DNA of 64,000 nucleotides from WTGU01 sp965242855 (GCA_965242855.1 OZ251509.1:124001-188000), one strand, 5' to 3'. Shown: positions 43,883 to 53,053, numbered from the stretch's first letter. The notes: generated from the sequence alone by a model not told the origin. Made by a program: numbers and translations.

Positions 43883-45479
43883 GGGTCACCCTGAAGCCGG
43901 CCTTCTCCCGGTCCCAGGTCGCGGCCGTGACGCCCTCGGCGCGCAGCTCCACCTTGCGCACCTTCTGCGTCGGCGTGCGCGGCAGGTCGTCCTTGAACTC
44001 GATGAAGCGCGGGACCATGAAGTAGGGCATCTCGGCCGCGCAATGGCGCAGCAGCGCCTCCTCCGTGAGGGTCGCGCCCGGCGCGCGCACCGCCACCACC
44101 TTCACCTCGTCCTCGCCGACCGCGGCCGCCACCGCCACCGCGGCCGCCTCGGCCACCGCCGGGTGCTTGCCGACGATCCGCTCCACTTCGAACGACGAGA
44201 TGTTCTCGCCGCGGCGGCGGATCGCGTCCTTCATCCGGTCGTGGAAGAAGAGAAAGCCCGCCTCGTCCATGTGGCCGCGGTCGCCGCTGTGGAACCACAG
44301 GTTGCGGAAGGCCGCGAGCGTCGCCTCCGGCAGGCCGTCATAGCCCTCCATCAGGATGTGCGGGTGCTTCGCCCGGACGACGATCTCGCCCGCCTCGCCG
44401 CGCGGCCGCTCCCGGTCCATCTCGTCGACGACGGCGATCTCGTACCAGGACGCGGCGCGGCCGGCGGCGCCCTTCGGCGTCGCCTCGCCGGGCCGGGTGT
44501 AGGCGACGATGTTGGCCTCGGTCGAGCCGTAGCCCTCGGTCATGCGCAGGCCGAAGCGGGCCTGGAACTCCTCGAGCACGTCGTGCGGGTTGGGCACCGC
44601 GTAGATCATGCGCAGGGGGTTGTCGGCGTCGTCCGCGCGCGGCGGCGCGGCGTGGAGCATGTGGCAGATGCCGCCCACGGCCACCGTCACCGTCGCCCCG
44701 TGCGCGCGCACGTCCGGCCAGAACCGCCCGACGCTGAAGCGCGGGCGCAGCACCATGCGGCAGTCGGCGAGCATGGTGCCGAGCAGGATGAATTTGCCGG
44801 CGATATGGAAGAAGGGCAGGAAGTTGTACGTCACGTCGTCCGGCCCGAGGGAGACGATCTCGTTGAAGACCACGGCGAAGGACAGCGCGAAGTGGTGGTT
44901 GATGACCACGCCCTTGGACGGCCCGGTGGTGCCCGAGGTGAACATGATGCAGGCGGTATCGGTCGCCGCCACGGCGCGCGCCGGGGCGGGGCCGCCGCCG
45001 GCCGCGAGCGCCTCGAGCGACAGCACCGCGCCGGGGAGCGCGCGCCGCGCCGCCGCCGGGTCGCCGTCCACGACGAAGGTCGCGAGGGCGGGGCAGCGCC
45101 CGGCGATGGCGGCGACCGTGGGGACGAACGCCGCGTCCAGGACCATCGCCTCCACCCGCGCGCTGCCCAGGATGTGCGCCAGGACGTCGCCCCGACAGGC
45201 GGTGTTCACCGGCACTTCGACGGCGCCCGCCTTCGCCGTGGCGAACCAGACGAACACGTGGTTCGGCGTGTTCTCCATCATCACGGCGACGCGCGCGCCG
45301 TGTTCGATGCCGCGCGCGGCGAGGCCGGCGGCGAGGCGCCCGGCCTCCCGGTCGAGCGCGGCGTAGCCGTAGTCGCGCCCGTCCCAGTGCATCACCGGAT
45401 GCTCCGGGCGCTCCGCCGCGCGCCGCTCGAGCAGGCGGTGGACCAGCCAGGTTTCCGCGTTCTCGCCGATGGTCAGCAT
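43857..45479 (-). CDS. AMP-forming acyl-CoA ligase (CaiC-like)
   Basis: ANL-superfamily ligase (540 residues) activating a carboxylic acid as its CoA thioester. The P-loop is IMFTSGTTGPSKGVV, A5 is TEGYGSTEANIV, A7 is HSGDRGHMDEAGFLFFHDR and A8 is DAIRRRGENISSFEVE; the catalytic lysine is in PRTPTQKVRK. The style is that of crotonobetaine/carnitine-CoA ligases and related short-chain ligases. First gene of a two-gene minus-strand unit with the TPR/oxygenase, and divergent from the redox cyclase. Confidence 0.9.
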   Translation of the reverse strand: MLTIGENAETWLVHRLLERRAAERPEHPVMHWDGRDYGYAALDREAGRLAAGLAARGIEHGARVAVMMENTPNHVFVWFATAKAGAVEVPVNTACRGDVLAHILGSARVEAMVLDAAFVPTVAAIAGRCPALATFVVDGDPAAARRALPGAVLSLEALAAGGGPAPARAVAATDTACIMFTSGTTGPSKGVVINHHFALSFAVVFNEIVSLGPDDVTYNFLPFFHIAGKFILLGTMLADCRMVLRPRFSVGRFWPDVRAHGATVTVAVGGICHMLHAAPPRADDADNPLRMIYAVPNPHDVLEEFQARFGLRMTEGYGSTEANIVAYTRPGEATPKGAAGRAASWYEIAVVDEMDRERPRGEAGEIVVRAKHPHILMEGYDGLPEATLAAFRNLWFHSGDRGHMDEAGFLFFHDRMKDAIRRRGENISSFEVERIVGKHPAVAEAAAVAVAAAVGEDEVKVVAVRAPGATLTEEALLRHCAAEMPYFMVPRFIEFKDDLPRTPTQKVRKVELRAEGVTAATWDREKAGFRVTRDGLAQSG

Positions 45480-45564
45480 CGCCCCTCCCGCGCGCCCCGC
45501 TCCCCACTATAGCCGCGCCGCCGCGATCCTGGCACGCTCCGCGCCGGGACCCGGGGGAGAGGCC

Positions 45565-47253
45565 GTGCTCAAACGGATCAGGCTGGGCTCCGGGCTGGTG
45601 CTGTTCGTCTTCGTGGCGACGCATCTCGTGAACCACGCCTGGGGGCTGGCGTCGCTGGAGGCGCTGGCGGCCGCGCGCGACGTGTTCGTCGCCGTGTGGC
45701 GCAGCTGGCCCGGCACGGTCGCCCTCTACGGGGCCCTGCTCGCGCATTTCGCCGTCGTCCTCTGGAGCCTGTACGAGCGCCGCACGCTGCGGCTGAAGCC
45801 CGCCGAGCTGGCCCAGGTGGCGCTGGGCGCCGCCATCCCGCTGCTGCTTGTCCAGCACGTGCTGGGGACCCGCGGCCTGCACGAGATCTTCGGCACGGTC
45901 GACGACTACACCTACGAGATTCTCGTCCTCTGGGTCTTCACGCCGGAGAACGGCATGATCCAGATGGTGCTGCTCGCGGTCACCTGGGGGCATGGCTGCC
46001 TGGGCCTGCATTTCTGGATCAAACTGAGGCGCTGGTACCGGCCGGCGGCGCCCTGGCTCCTCGCCTTCGCGGTGATCCTGCCGCTCGCCGCGGCCGCGGG
46101 CTTCGTGGCGGCCGGGCGGGAGATCGCGGCCCTCGCCCGCGCGGATCCGTTCTGGCTCGAGGACGCCGTCGCCGCGCTCAACTGGCCCGGCGCGGAGGCG
46201 CTGGCCTGGTACGAAACTTGGCGCTTCCGCGGCTGGGTGGTGTTGGGCGGGATTCTGGCGCTGGTCATGCTGGCGCGCTACGCGCGGCTCGCGATCGGGC
46301 GGCGGCGCGGCATGGTTCGCCTCGCCTATGGCGGCGGCCGGATCGTCGAGATCCGCCCGCCGACGACCGTGCTCGAGGCGAGCCGCGAGGCCGGCATTCC
46401 GCACGCCTCCGTCTGCGGCGGGCGGGGGCGCTGCTCGACCTGCCGTGTGCGCGTCGGCGCCGGCGCCGAGCATCTGGAGCCGGCGAGCGCGGAAGAGGCG
46501 CGGGTGCTGCGGCGGGCCGACCTGCCCGAGCGCGTCCGCCTCGCCTGCCAGCTGCGCCCGACCCGCGACCTGGAGGTCACGCCCCTCCTGCTCGCCAACG
46601 TGGACCCGCGCGAGGTGTTCCGCCGCTCCGACCGCCGGGAGGGCGAGCGCGAGGTGGCCATCCTCTTCGCCGACATCCGCTCCTTCACGCGCTTCGCCGA
46701 GAAGAAGCTCCCCTACGACGTGGTCTTCGTGCTCAACTGCTACTTCCGCTCCATGGGGCAGGCGGTGTTGAACGCCGGCGGCGAGATCGACAAGTTCATC
46801 GGCGACGGCGTGATGGCCCTGTTCGGCGCCGCCACCGGGCCGGAGGAGGCATGCCGGCGGGCGCTCGCCGCGGCGCGGGAGATGGGGGCGGCGCTGGAGG
46901 AGCTCAACGCCTCGCTGCGGAACGACCTGGGCGAACCGCTGCGCATCGGCATCGGCGTCCATCTCGGCTCCGTCATCATGGGCGAGATGGGCTTCGGCGC
47001 GGCGACCTCCTTCACCGCGATCGGCGATGCCGTGAACACGGCGAGCCGCATCGAGACGGCGACCAAGGATTACGGCTGCCAGCTCGTCGTCTCCGAGGAG
47101 GTGGCGCAGCGCGCCGGCGTCGACCTGGGCGCCCATGCGCTGCACGCGCTCGCCGTGCGCGGGCGCTCCGAGCCGGTCGCCGTCCGCGCTGTCCCCCGCG
47201 CCGCCGACCTGCCCGAAATCCCCCTCTCCGCCCGCCGCCCCCGCCCTCGCTGA
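45565..47253 (+). CDS. Adenylate cyclase with cytochrome b-like membrane domain and [2Fe-2S] domain
   Basis: A 562-residue three-part protein. Residues 1-240 hold about five membrane helices with conserved-looking histidines (THLVNHAWGL, LVQHVLG, TWGHGCLGLHFWIKLRRW) reminiscent of succinate dehydrogenase-type heme-b anchors. Then comes a plant-type [2Fe-2S] domain with C284, C290, C293 (CGGRGRCSTC) and C328 (LACQ). The C-terminal class III cyclase has metal aspartates in FADIRSF and IDKFIGDGVMALFG, and FTAIGDAVNTASRIE. Expected output is cAMP, gated by redox state (inference from architecture). GTG at 45565 has GGGGGAGA upstream; the earlier frame start would overlap the divergent ligase gene. 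Confidence 0.85.
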   Translation: MLKRIRLGSGLVLFVFVATHLVNHAWGLASLEALAAARDVFVAVWRSWPGTVALYGALLAHFAVVLWSLYERRTLRLKPAELAQVALGAAIPLLLVQHVLGTRGLHEIFGTVDDYTYEILVLWVFTPENGMIQMVLLAVTWGHGCLGLHFWIKLRRWYRPAAPWLLAFAVILPLAAAAGFVAAGREIAALARADPFWLEDAVAALNWPGAEALAWYETWRFRGWVVLGGILALVMLARYARLAIGRRRGMVRLAYGGGRIVEIRPPTTVLEASREAGIPHASVCGGRGRCSTCRVRVGAGAEHLEPASAEEARVLRRADLPERVRLACQLRPTRDLEVTPLLLANVDPREVFRRSDRREGEREVAILFADIRSFTRFAEKKLPYDVVFVLNCYFRSMGQAVLNAGGEIDKFIGDGVMALFGAATGPEEACRRALAAAREMGAALEELNASLRNDLGEPLRIGIGVHLGSVIMGEMGFGAATSFTAIGDAVNTASRIETATKDYGCQLVVSEEVAQRAGVDLGAHALHALAVRGRSEPVAVRAVPRAADLPEIPLSARRPRPR

Positions 47254-47772
47254 CGCCGCACGCCGGGCGCCGGCGTGCGGGGATGTTGCGCCCGTCGGCG
47301 CCGGCGCCGATCGGAAAGGACGCCCCGTCTGTGAGGGCGCCCTTGCGCCGGAGGATGGGGCCGTCGTCGCCCGCGCGGCGCCGGCGCTCGCGGGTGGCGG
47401 ACGCGCTCGGCATTGCTTGGTCGGAGGGCCTGCCGGACCGGCTTTCGCTGCTGGAGGGCATCGCGGCGCGGGCGCTGCGAGGGAAGGGGGAGGGGGGCAC
47501 CCCTCCCGGCCTCCCCCCTGCCAGGGGGGAGGAGAGTAGAAGGCGGCGCGGGAGATCAAGCGGGTCGACGTCGATGTCGGCCGCATCGGCCCCGCCGGTC
47601 GCAAGGCGGCCGGCGGCCTGGACCGCGCTTCACGCTCCGCCCGCGGGCGCGGCGGCGTCCTGTCGCGGGTAGGCCCGCAACTTCGCGTCCTCGATTTCGT
47701 CCCCGCGAACGTCGTGGGGGCGGGAACCCGTCTCCGACGATGACGGCGGCGCCGTCCTCGCCGATGGCCGCG
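47254..47772. other. Intergenic region without a supported gene
   Basis: About 0.52 kb. Open frames cross it on both strands, but none has a start, a ribosome-binding site and a recognisable domain together. A segment near 47395-47490 translates to DALGIAWSEGLPDRLSLLEGI, which looks protein-like but unidentified. A GC-rich dispersed-type palindrome lies in the middle. Confidence 0.4.
47511..47531. repeat. GC-rich palindrome
   Basis: CTCCCCCCTG/CCAGGGGGGAG, nearly perfect, within a longer GGGAGG...CCTCCC context (47494-47531). Could act as a terminator-like hairpin for the cyclase gene, but no T-run follows; more likely a dispersed intergenic repeat. Confidence 0.4.
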
Positions 47773-49176
47773 CTACCCGGCGAGCGCCGGCGGGATGCGG
47801 GTGTGCCAGTCGGTCGCCTGCTGGTAGGCCCAGCCGATGCGGAGCGCCGTCGCTTCGTCGTGGCCGCGGCAGACGACGTGCAGCGAGAGGGGCAGCCCCC
47901 CGGCGGTGAAGCCGTTCGGCAGGGCGAGGGCGCACCAGTCGAGCCAGTTGACCGGCCGCGTGAAGCGGGCCGGGGTCTTCGTCTGATCGATGGCGGCCAC
48001 CGGCGGCGCCGGCGTTTCCACGGTCGGCGTGAGCCAGGCGTCGAAGCCGTCGAGCGCCGCCAGCGCCGCCCGCTTGTCCTCCGTGCGGCGGCGCAGAAGA
48101 TTTTGATAGTCGGCGGCGGAGACGCCGCGGCCGATCCGGATGCGCGGGCGCACGTCGTCGTCGATCGGCAGCGCCGGATCGTCGACCAGAGCGCCCAGCA
48201 GGGCGTAGCCCTCCGCGCCGATCAGGCGGCCCACCAGGGCGCCGTAACGGGCCGTGGATTGCGGCAGCGCCAGCGGAGCCGTGCGCGCGCCTTCCGCCGT
48301 CAGGGCCAGGGCGGCGGCGTCGTAGGCCGCCAGCACCTCGGCGTCGACGCCTTCGCGCTCCGCCTCCGACAGCAGGCCGAGACGCAGCCCCGCCACGCCG
48401 CGGCGGAGGGCGGGCAACGGATCGTCCGGCGGGCGCCGCAATGTGGGCGGGTCGGCCTCGTCCGGGCCTTGCAACAGCGCGTAGAGGCGGGCGGCGTCCT
48501 CGACCGAGCGCGCCATCGGCCCCGGCGTGTCGAGGGTGGGCGCCAGCGGCAGCACGCCGGCGGCGCTGATCCGCCCGATGGTCGTCTTCAGGCCGGTGAG
48601 GCCGCACCAGGCGGAGGGGATGCGCACCGAGCCGCCGGTGTCGGTGCCGATCGCCCAAGGCGCGAGGCGGGCGGCGACGGCGACGCCGGAGCCGCTGCTG
48701 GAGCCGCCGGCGGCGCGGTGGGTTGCGCCGTCCCACGGGTTGCGGGGCGCGCCCATGTGGCGGTTGGTGCCCCAGCCGCCCATGGCGAACTCCACCGTGT
48801 GGGTCTTGCCGAGGACGATCATGCCCGCGGCCATCGCCCGGCGCGCGAGGGTGGCCGTCGCCGGCGACACGCGCCCCGCCCAGTGGCGGCTGCCGCCCGT
48901 CGTCACGCGGCCCTCGATATCGACCAGGTCCTTCAAGGCGATGGGCACGCCATGCCAGGGGCCGACGGCGTGGCCCGCGCGGAGCGCCTTGTGCGCCGCC
49001 TCGGCGGCGAGCAGCGCGTCGTCGCGATAGACCGCGACGAAGGCGCCGAGGGCGGGGTCGTGCGCCTCGATGCGGGCCAGCAGGGACTCCACGAGATCGA
49101 CCGGGCTTGCACGCCCCGCCCGCATCTCCGCGGCCGCCCCGCCGGCCGTCATGAACGCGAGATCGGCTGTGGGCAC
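47773..49176 (-). CDS. Amidase (amidase signature family)
   Basis: Ser-cisSer-Lys amidase of 467 residues, hydrolysing a small-molecule amide. Catalytic lysine in PIALKDLVD, the Gly/Ser stretch AAGGSSSGSGVAVAA with the cis-serine, and the nucleophile region GTDTGGSVRIPSAWCG. It is in the GatA-like superfamily, but the C-terminus and isolation from gatB/gatC argue against the tRNA amidotransferase subunit. Substrate unknown; fits the amide-catabolism theme of the window. Confidence 0.88.
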   Translation of the reverse strand: MPTADLAFMTAGGAAAEMRAGRASPVDLVESLLARIEAHDPALGAFVAVYRDDALLAAEAAHKALRAGHAVGPWHGVPIALKDLVDIEGRVTTGGSRHWAGRVSPATATLARRAMAAGMIVLGKTHTVEFAMGGWGTNRHMGAPRNPWDGATHRAAGGSSSGSGVAVAARLAPWAIGTDTGGSVRIPSAWCGLTGLKTTIGRISAAGVLPLAPTLDTPGPMARSVEDAARLYALLQGPDEADPPTLRRPPDDPLPALRRGVAGLRLGLLSEAEREGVDAEVLAAYDAAALALTAEGARTAPLALPQSTARYGALVGRLIGAEGYALLGALVDDPALPIDDDVRPRIRIGRGVSAADYQNLLRRRTEDKRAALAALDGFDAWLTPTVETPAPPVAAIDQTKTPARFTRPVNWLDWCALALPNGFTAGGLPLSLHVVCRGHDEATALRIGWAYQQATDWHTRIPPALAG

Positions 49177-49270
49177 GGCAGGCTCCTCCCCCGTTGCGAC
49201 CGGGGATTACATACCACGCCCGCGTCGGTACGCGGACCGGGAGGCCGGCGCGCCAAACGAAGAAGCGGGC

Positions 49271-49672
49271 TCAGGCGGGATCGGGGGCGAAATCCTCGCC
49301 GTAGCGGGTGGAGGTTCCGGTGGTGTGGAAGGTCTCCCACGCCACGCCTTGCGGGTCGCGCACCCACGTCTTGTCGCCGCGCGCGTAGCAGCAGCGGGCG
49401 TCCGCCTGGTCCACATGCGGCGCGCCGGCCGCCTTGAGCCGCCCGGCGAGGGCGCCGAGCTCCGCCGCGCTCTCGACCTGGATTCCCAGATGGTCGATGC
49501 CGGGCGCGCGGCCGCAGCGCGTCGAGATGGACAGGTTCACGCGCGGGTCGTCGAGCATCCACTTCGCGTAATCGGGCTTTTGCACGGTCGGCTCCGCGTC
49601 GAACAGGGTGGTGTAGAACGCGACCGAACGGGCGAGATCGGTCACTTCGATGTTGACGTGCAGGCGCTTCAT
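49271..49672 (-). CDS. ArsI/CadI-type VOC dioxygenase
   Basis: Vicinal-oxygen-chelate protein (133 residues). The paired cysteines C94-C95 in DARCCYARGDK, with H5, H61 and E113 as likely metal ligands, match the ArsI C-As lyase pattern (cysteine pair for trivalent organoarsenicals, 2-His-1-Glu iron site). Close relatives were first named cadmium-induced CadI. GGAGGACGG precedes the ATG. No other ars gene is adjacent, so the assignment rests on motifs alone. Confidence 0.8.
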   Translation of the reverse strand: MKRLHVNIEVTDLARSVAFYTTLFDAEPTVQKPDYAKWMLDDPRVNLSISTRCGRAPGIDHLGIQVESAAELGALAGRLKAAGAPHVDQADARCCYARGDKTWVRDPQGVAWETFHTTGTSTRYGEDFAPDPA

Positions 49673-49731
49673 GCCGTCCTCCGCCGGTCGGTGGTCCCCG
49701 CCCGCACAGATGGGGCGCAGGCCCGGCCCCG

Positions 49732-50649
49732 TCAAGCGCCCGCCCGCCCCGCCGCCGCGCGCCGCGCCGAGTGGATCAGCAGCGCCACGCCCGCCAGCAT
49801 GAGCGCGGCGGCGGCCCAAGCCCAGGCGCTGTGGCTCTCGCCGAAGAAGAGGATGCCCCAGCCGAGCCCGGCCGCCACCACCACGTAGTTGAACTGCGAA
49901 AAGAACACCGGCCCGGCCGCGCGCACGATGATCAGGAAGGTGACGTACATCGTGACGGTGACGGCGGCGGCGCCCAGGATCGCGAGGTCGGCGGCGGCCT
50001 CCGGCCCCGGCACGACGTAGATCTCCCCGAGCCCCGCCATCGTCGGCGCCAGCATGAGCGCGGCGGCCGACACGATTCCCGCGGCGAAGGCGAGCACCGG
50101 CGTCTCCGGCGGGTCGATCAGCGCCGCGAGGTTGTTGGTCAGCGCGAAGGACGCCGGCGCCAGCAGGGCGAGCAGAAACCACCAGACCATGCCCGGCTCG
50201 GGCAGGGAGAATTCCGGCACCGCCATCAGCAGGATGCCGCCCACGCCGCAGGCCACGCCCGCGAGGCCCAGCTTGCGCGGGCGCTCCAGCCCGAGCGCCA
50301 GCGCGATCAGGTAGGTGAGCGGCGGCGACAGGATCACCACCATCGAGAGGACGCCCGTCGGCAGCTTCGGCGCGAGCCAGGTGACGAGCGCCACCGGCGC
50401 CGCGATACCGAACAGCCCGATGGCGAAATAGGCGGCGAGATGGCGCGGCGCCAGCGGGGGCAGTACGCGGCGCCAGGCGGCGGCGGCCAGCAGCAGGACG
50501 GCGGCGACCAGCGTCTGCCAGAAGGCGAAGGCGACCGGCGGCGTCCCGCCGTCCACGGCGATCTTGTTCATCGTGAAGATCAGCGGATAGACCGCGCCGA
50601 CCGTGAACAGGAGGACGATCGGGACGGCGAGCGGCCCGCGGCGGCGCAT
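49732..50649 (-). CDS. EamA/DMT-family transporter
   Basis: Inner-membrane transporter of 305 residues with ten predicted helices in two EamA repeats. Typical features are the glycine/proline-rich helices (VALVTWLAPKLPTGVLSMVVILSPPLTYLIAL style) and the second-half motif VVAAGLGWGILFFGESHSAW. Likely exports or exchanges a small metabolite; family members move amino acids, nucleotides or sugars. It is 30 bases behind the dioxygenase gene on the same strand. Confidence 0.85.
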   Translation of the reverse strand: MRRRGPLAVPIVLLFTVGAVYPLIFTMNKIAVDGGTPPVAFAFWQTLVAAVLLLAAAAWRRVLPPLAPRHLAAYFAIGLFGIAAPVALVTWLAPKLPTGVLSMVVILSPPLTYLIALALGLERPRKLGLAGVACGVGGILLMAVPEFSLPEPGMVWWFLLALLAPASFALTNNLAALIDPPETPVLAFAAGIVSAAALMLAPTMAGLGEIYVVPGPEAAADLAILGAAAVTVTMYVTFLIIVRAAGPVFFSQFNYVVVAAGLGWGILFFGESHSAWAWAAAALMLAGVALLIHSARRAAAGRAGA

Positions 50650-50679
50650 GATGGGCCGGGAGGCCGGGGGAGGGGCGGC

Positions 50680-51477
50680 CTACACGGCCCGCGCGGCGGC
50701 GGGCTCCGCGAGCAGGCAGTCGTCGGCGAGCGGAACGAGGGGCGCGAAGTCGCGGTGGGCGATGTGCGCCGGCCGCGCGAAACGCCGGATCGCGTTGGCC
50801 GTCGCGTTGGTCGAGAGATAGACCGTCCGCCGCCCCCAGGGCGACATGTTGGGCGCCGAGCCGTGCACCAAGTTGCAATGGAAGAAGAGCGCCGCGCCCG
50901 GCGCGCCCTTGGGTGCCACGATCCCGCCTTCGGCCGCCAGCCGGGCGACGGTCGCGTTGTCGATGGTCCAGAGCGGGTAGCTCGTGGTGGCGGTGTCGTG
51001 GCTGGCGTCGATCCGCCCCGCCTTGTGGGAGCGCGGGATGAGCATCAGCGGGCCGTTGAACTCCGTCACCTCGTCGAGGAAGACGGCGAGATTCATCGCC
51101 CGCGGCGCGGGCATCAGGTCGTCGCGCGCCCAGGTGCCGTAGTCCTGGTGCCACTGCCACACGTCGCCGTCGAAGGCGGCCTTGGCGTTGACCTTGAACT
51201 GGTGGATGTAGACCGCCCCGCCGAGCGCCTGCATCGCCGGCCCGAGCAGGCGCGGATGGCGCGCGAGGCGGGCGAAGAGCGCGTTGTAGGTATGGACGGC
51301 GAAGGCCGTGCGCACCGCGCCGCCCTGCCGCTCGCGCACGATTTCCGGCCCCTTGCGGGCAAAGACGGCCGGCAATTCGGCCCGCAGCGCCGCCGTTTCC
51401 GCGTCCGAGAACAGGCCCGGGAGGAACAGGAAGCCCTCGCGGTCCAGCGTCTCCCGTTGCCCGGCCGAGAGTTCCAT
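50680..51477 (-). CDS. EctD-like phytanoyl-CoA dioxygenase family protein
   Basis: 2-oxoglutarate/Fe(II) hydroxylase, 265 residues. Iron-binding H-x-D is in WQWHQDYGTWARDD and the distal histidine in FHCNLVHGSAPN. The MNLAVFLDEVTEFNGPLMLIP segment is very similar in style to ectoine hydroxylase EctD. No ectABC genes lie nearby, so the product may hydroxylate imported ectoine or another small amino-acid-like compound. Likely co-transcribed with the downstream EamA transporter, 30 bases away. Confidence 0.8.
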   Translation of the reverse strand: MELSAGQRETLDREGFLFLPGLFSDAETAALRAELPAVFARKGPEIVRERQGGAVRTAFAVHTYNALFARLARHPRLLGPAMQALGGAVYIHQFKVNAKAAFDGDVWQWHQDYGTWARDDLMPAPRAMNLAVFLDEVTEFNGPLMLIPRSHKAGRIDASHDTATTSYPLWTIDNATVARLAAEGGIVAPKGAPGAALFFHCNLVHGSAPNMSPWGRRTVYLSTNATANAIRRFARPAHIAHRDFAPLVPLADDCLLAEPAAARAV

Positions 51478-51610
51478 CTCCCCACCATGCGCCCCCGCCC
51501 TCCTTCCCGTCAAGCAGCGCGCGGCGGCGATGCAACGCGGCCGCGCCGCCTCTTCCCGGTCGGCGGCGGGTCGGCGGACGCCCGCCGGCCGCCGTGTGGT
51601 ATCCTCGGCC

Positions 51611-52801
51611 ATGCTCGAGGCGCGCATCCGCGACGTGGCGTTGCTGGCGCTCTGCCAGGCGCTGTTCCTGACCTCCACCGCGGCGGTGATCGCCGCCGCG
51701 GCCCTGATCGGCCACGGCCTCGCCGAGACGAAGACGCTAGCGACGCTGCCCATCGGCATCCAATTCATGGTGACGATGGCGGCGACCGTCCCGGCCTCGC
51801 TTCTGATGAAGCGCATCGGCCGGCGCGAAGGCTTCACCGTCGGCGCCTTCATCGGGCTCGCCGGCGCGCTCACCGCCTGTTGGGGGATCCTGGCCGGCGA
51901 TTTCGTCCGCTTCTGCCTGGGCTCGGCGCTGATCGGCGCGTTCAACGGCTTCGCCCAGTATTACCGGTTCGCCGCGGCCGACGCGGCGAGCGCCGCCTTC
52001 AAGAGCCGCGCGATCTCCCTGGTGCTCGCCGGCGGCGTGGTCGCCTCGTTCGGGCCGCTGCTCGCCGACTGGTCGATGGACATGCTGGCGCCCGTCGCCT
52101 TCGCCGGGGTCTACGTCTCGGTGGCCGCGCTCTACGCGGCGACCCTGGTCGTGCTCCGCTTCGTCACCATCCCGCCGCCGGGCGCCGAGGAGCGCGGCGG
52201 GGAGGGACGGCCGTTGCCCGTGATCATGCGCCAGCCCGCCTTCGTCGTGGCGGTGCTCGGCTCGCTGATCGGCTACACGATGATGTCGCTGCTGATGACC
52301 GCGACGCCGCTGGCCATGCGGTTCTGCGGGTTCGGCTTTTCGGAATCGGCGCAGACCATCCAGTGGCACGTGCTCGGCATGTTCGCCCCTTCCTTCGTCA
52401 CCGGGCATCTGATCCGGCGCTTCGGCACGCCGACGGTGATGGGGAGCGGCGCGCTCCTGATCGCGCTTTGCGTCGCCTGCAACCTCCAGGACGTGACGCT
52501 GGTCAATTTCTGGCTCGGCGCGATTCTGCTCGGCGTCGGCTGGAACTTCCTGTTCATCGGCGGCACCACCCTGGTGACCGATCTCCACAGCCCGGCCGAG
52601 AAGGCGAAGACCCAGGCTGCCCACGACTTCATCGTGTTCGCCGGCGTGGCGGCGGCGGCGCTTCTCTCGGGCGCCGCGCACGAGGCCTTCGGCTGGCAGG
52701 CGATGAACTACGCCGTGATCCCGTTCCTGGTCGCGGTGCTGGCGAGCCTGGCGTGGCTCGGCCGCCGCCACGGCGGGGCCGTCGCCACGCCGGCCGGATG
52801 A
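51611..52801 (+). CDS. Major facilitator superfamily transporter
   Basis: Twelve-helix MFS protein (396 residues). The loop between helices 2 and 3 has the motif A-like MKRIGRREGF; the middle loop is short and charged (PPPGAEERGGEGR); the second half has a matching HLIRRFGTP loop. Substrate unknown. Transcribed divergently from the EctD-like gene and convergent with a MoaD-like gene 6 bases beyond its stop. Confidence 0.87.
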   Translation: MLEARIRDVALLALCQALFLTSTAAVIAAAALIGHGLAETKTLATLPIGIQFMVTMAATVPASLLMKRIGRREGFTVGAFIGLAGALTACWGILAGDFVRFCLGSALIGAFNGFAQYYRFAAADAASAAFKSRAISLVLAGGVVASFGPLLADWSMDMLAPVAFAGVYVSVAALYAATLVVLRFVTIPPPGAEERGGEGRPLPVIMRQPAFVVAVLGSLIGYTMMSLLMTATPLAMRFCGFGFSESAQTIQWHVLGMFAPSFVTGHLIRRFGTPTVMGSGALLIALCVACNLQDVTLVNFWLGAILLGVGWNFLFIGGTTLVTDLHSPAEKAKTQAAHDFIVFAGVAAAALLSGAAHEAFGWQAMNYAVIPFLVAVLASLAWLGRRHGGAVATPAG

Positions 52802-52807
52802 GCCGGG

Positions 52808-53053
52808 TTAGCCGCCGCCGATCCGGGGCAGGAAGCAGACCTCGCTGTCCGGTCCGACCGCCGCGAACAAGTCGTCCTGGTGGATTTCGGCATCGACCGC
52901 GACGGCCATGCCTTCCTCGAGTTCCCGCCCGATGCCGGCGTAGCGGGCCTCCAGCGCGCGGATCACTCCGCGGACATCGCGCGCCTCGACCTCGGTTTCG
53001 GTGACGCCGCCGGTATAGCGCGCCAGGCTCGACGGCAGGACGACCCGGGCCAA
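52808..53053 (-). CDS. MoaD/ThiS-family sulfur carrier protein
   Basis: An 81-residue ubiquitin-fold protein with the family's C-terminal di-glycine (FLPRIGGG), needed for thiocarboxylation. The sequence VRGVIRALEARYAGIGRELEEG and the acidic loop before the end fit MoaD. It starts at TTG. It could donate sulfur for molybdopterin (needed by the molybdenum hydroxylase at 24.7-28.4 kb) or act in another thiolation pathway; no moaE or E1-like gene is adjacent. Confidence 0.72.
   Translation of the reverse strand: MARVVLPSSLARYTGGVTETEVEARDVRGVIRALEARYAGIGRELEEGMAVAVDAEIHQDDLFAAVGPDSEVCFLPRIGGG

Noticed and set aside
45469..45564. Upstream start for the redox cyclase
   Set aside because: It overlaps the start of the divergent CoA-ligase gene and adds a Pro/Ala-rich stretch; GTG at 45565 has a proper ribosome-binding site and starts just before the first helix.
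47276..47672. Possible small gene after the redox cyclase
   Set aside because: Protein-like segment DALGIAWSEGLPDRLSLLEG is followed by a repeat palindrome and no family could be named; no good start.
47773..49176. GatA subunit of the tRNA amidotransferase
   Set aside because: No gatB/gatC neighbour and a C-terminal region unlike GatA; a catabolic amidase fits better.
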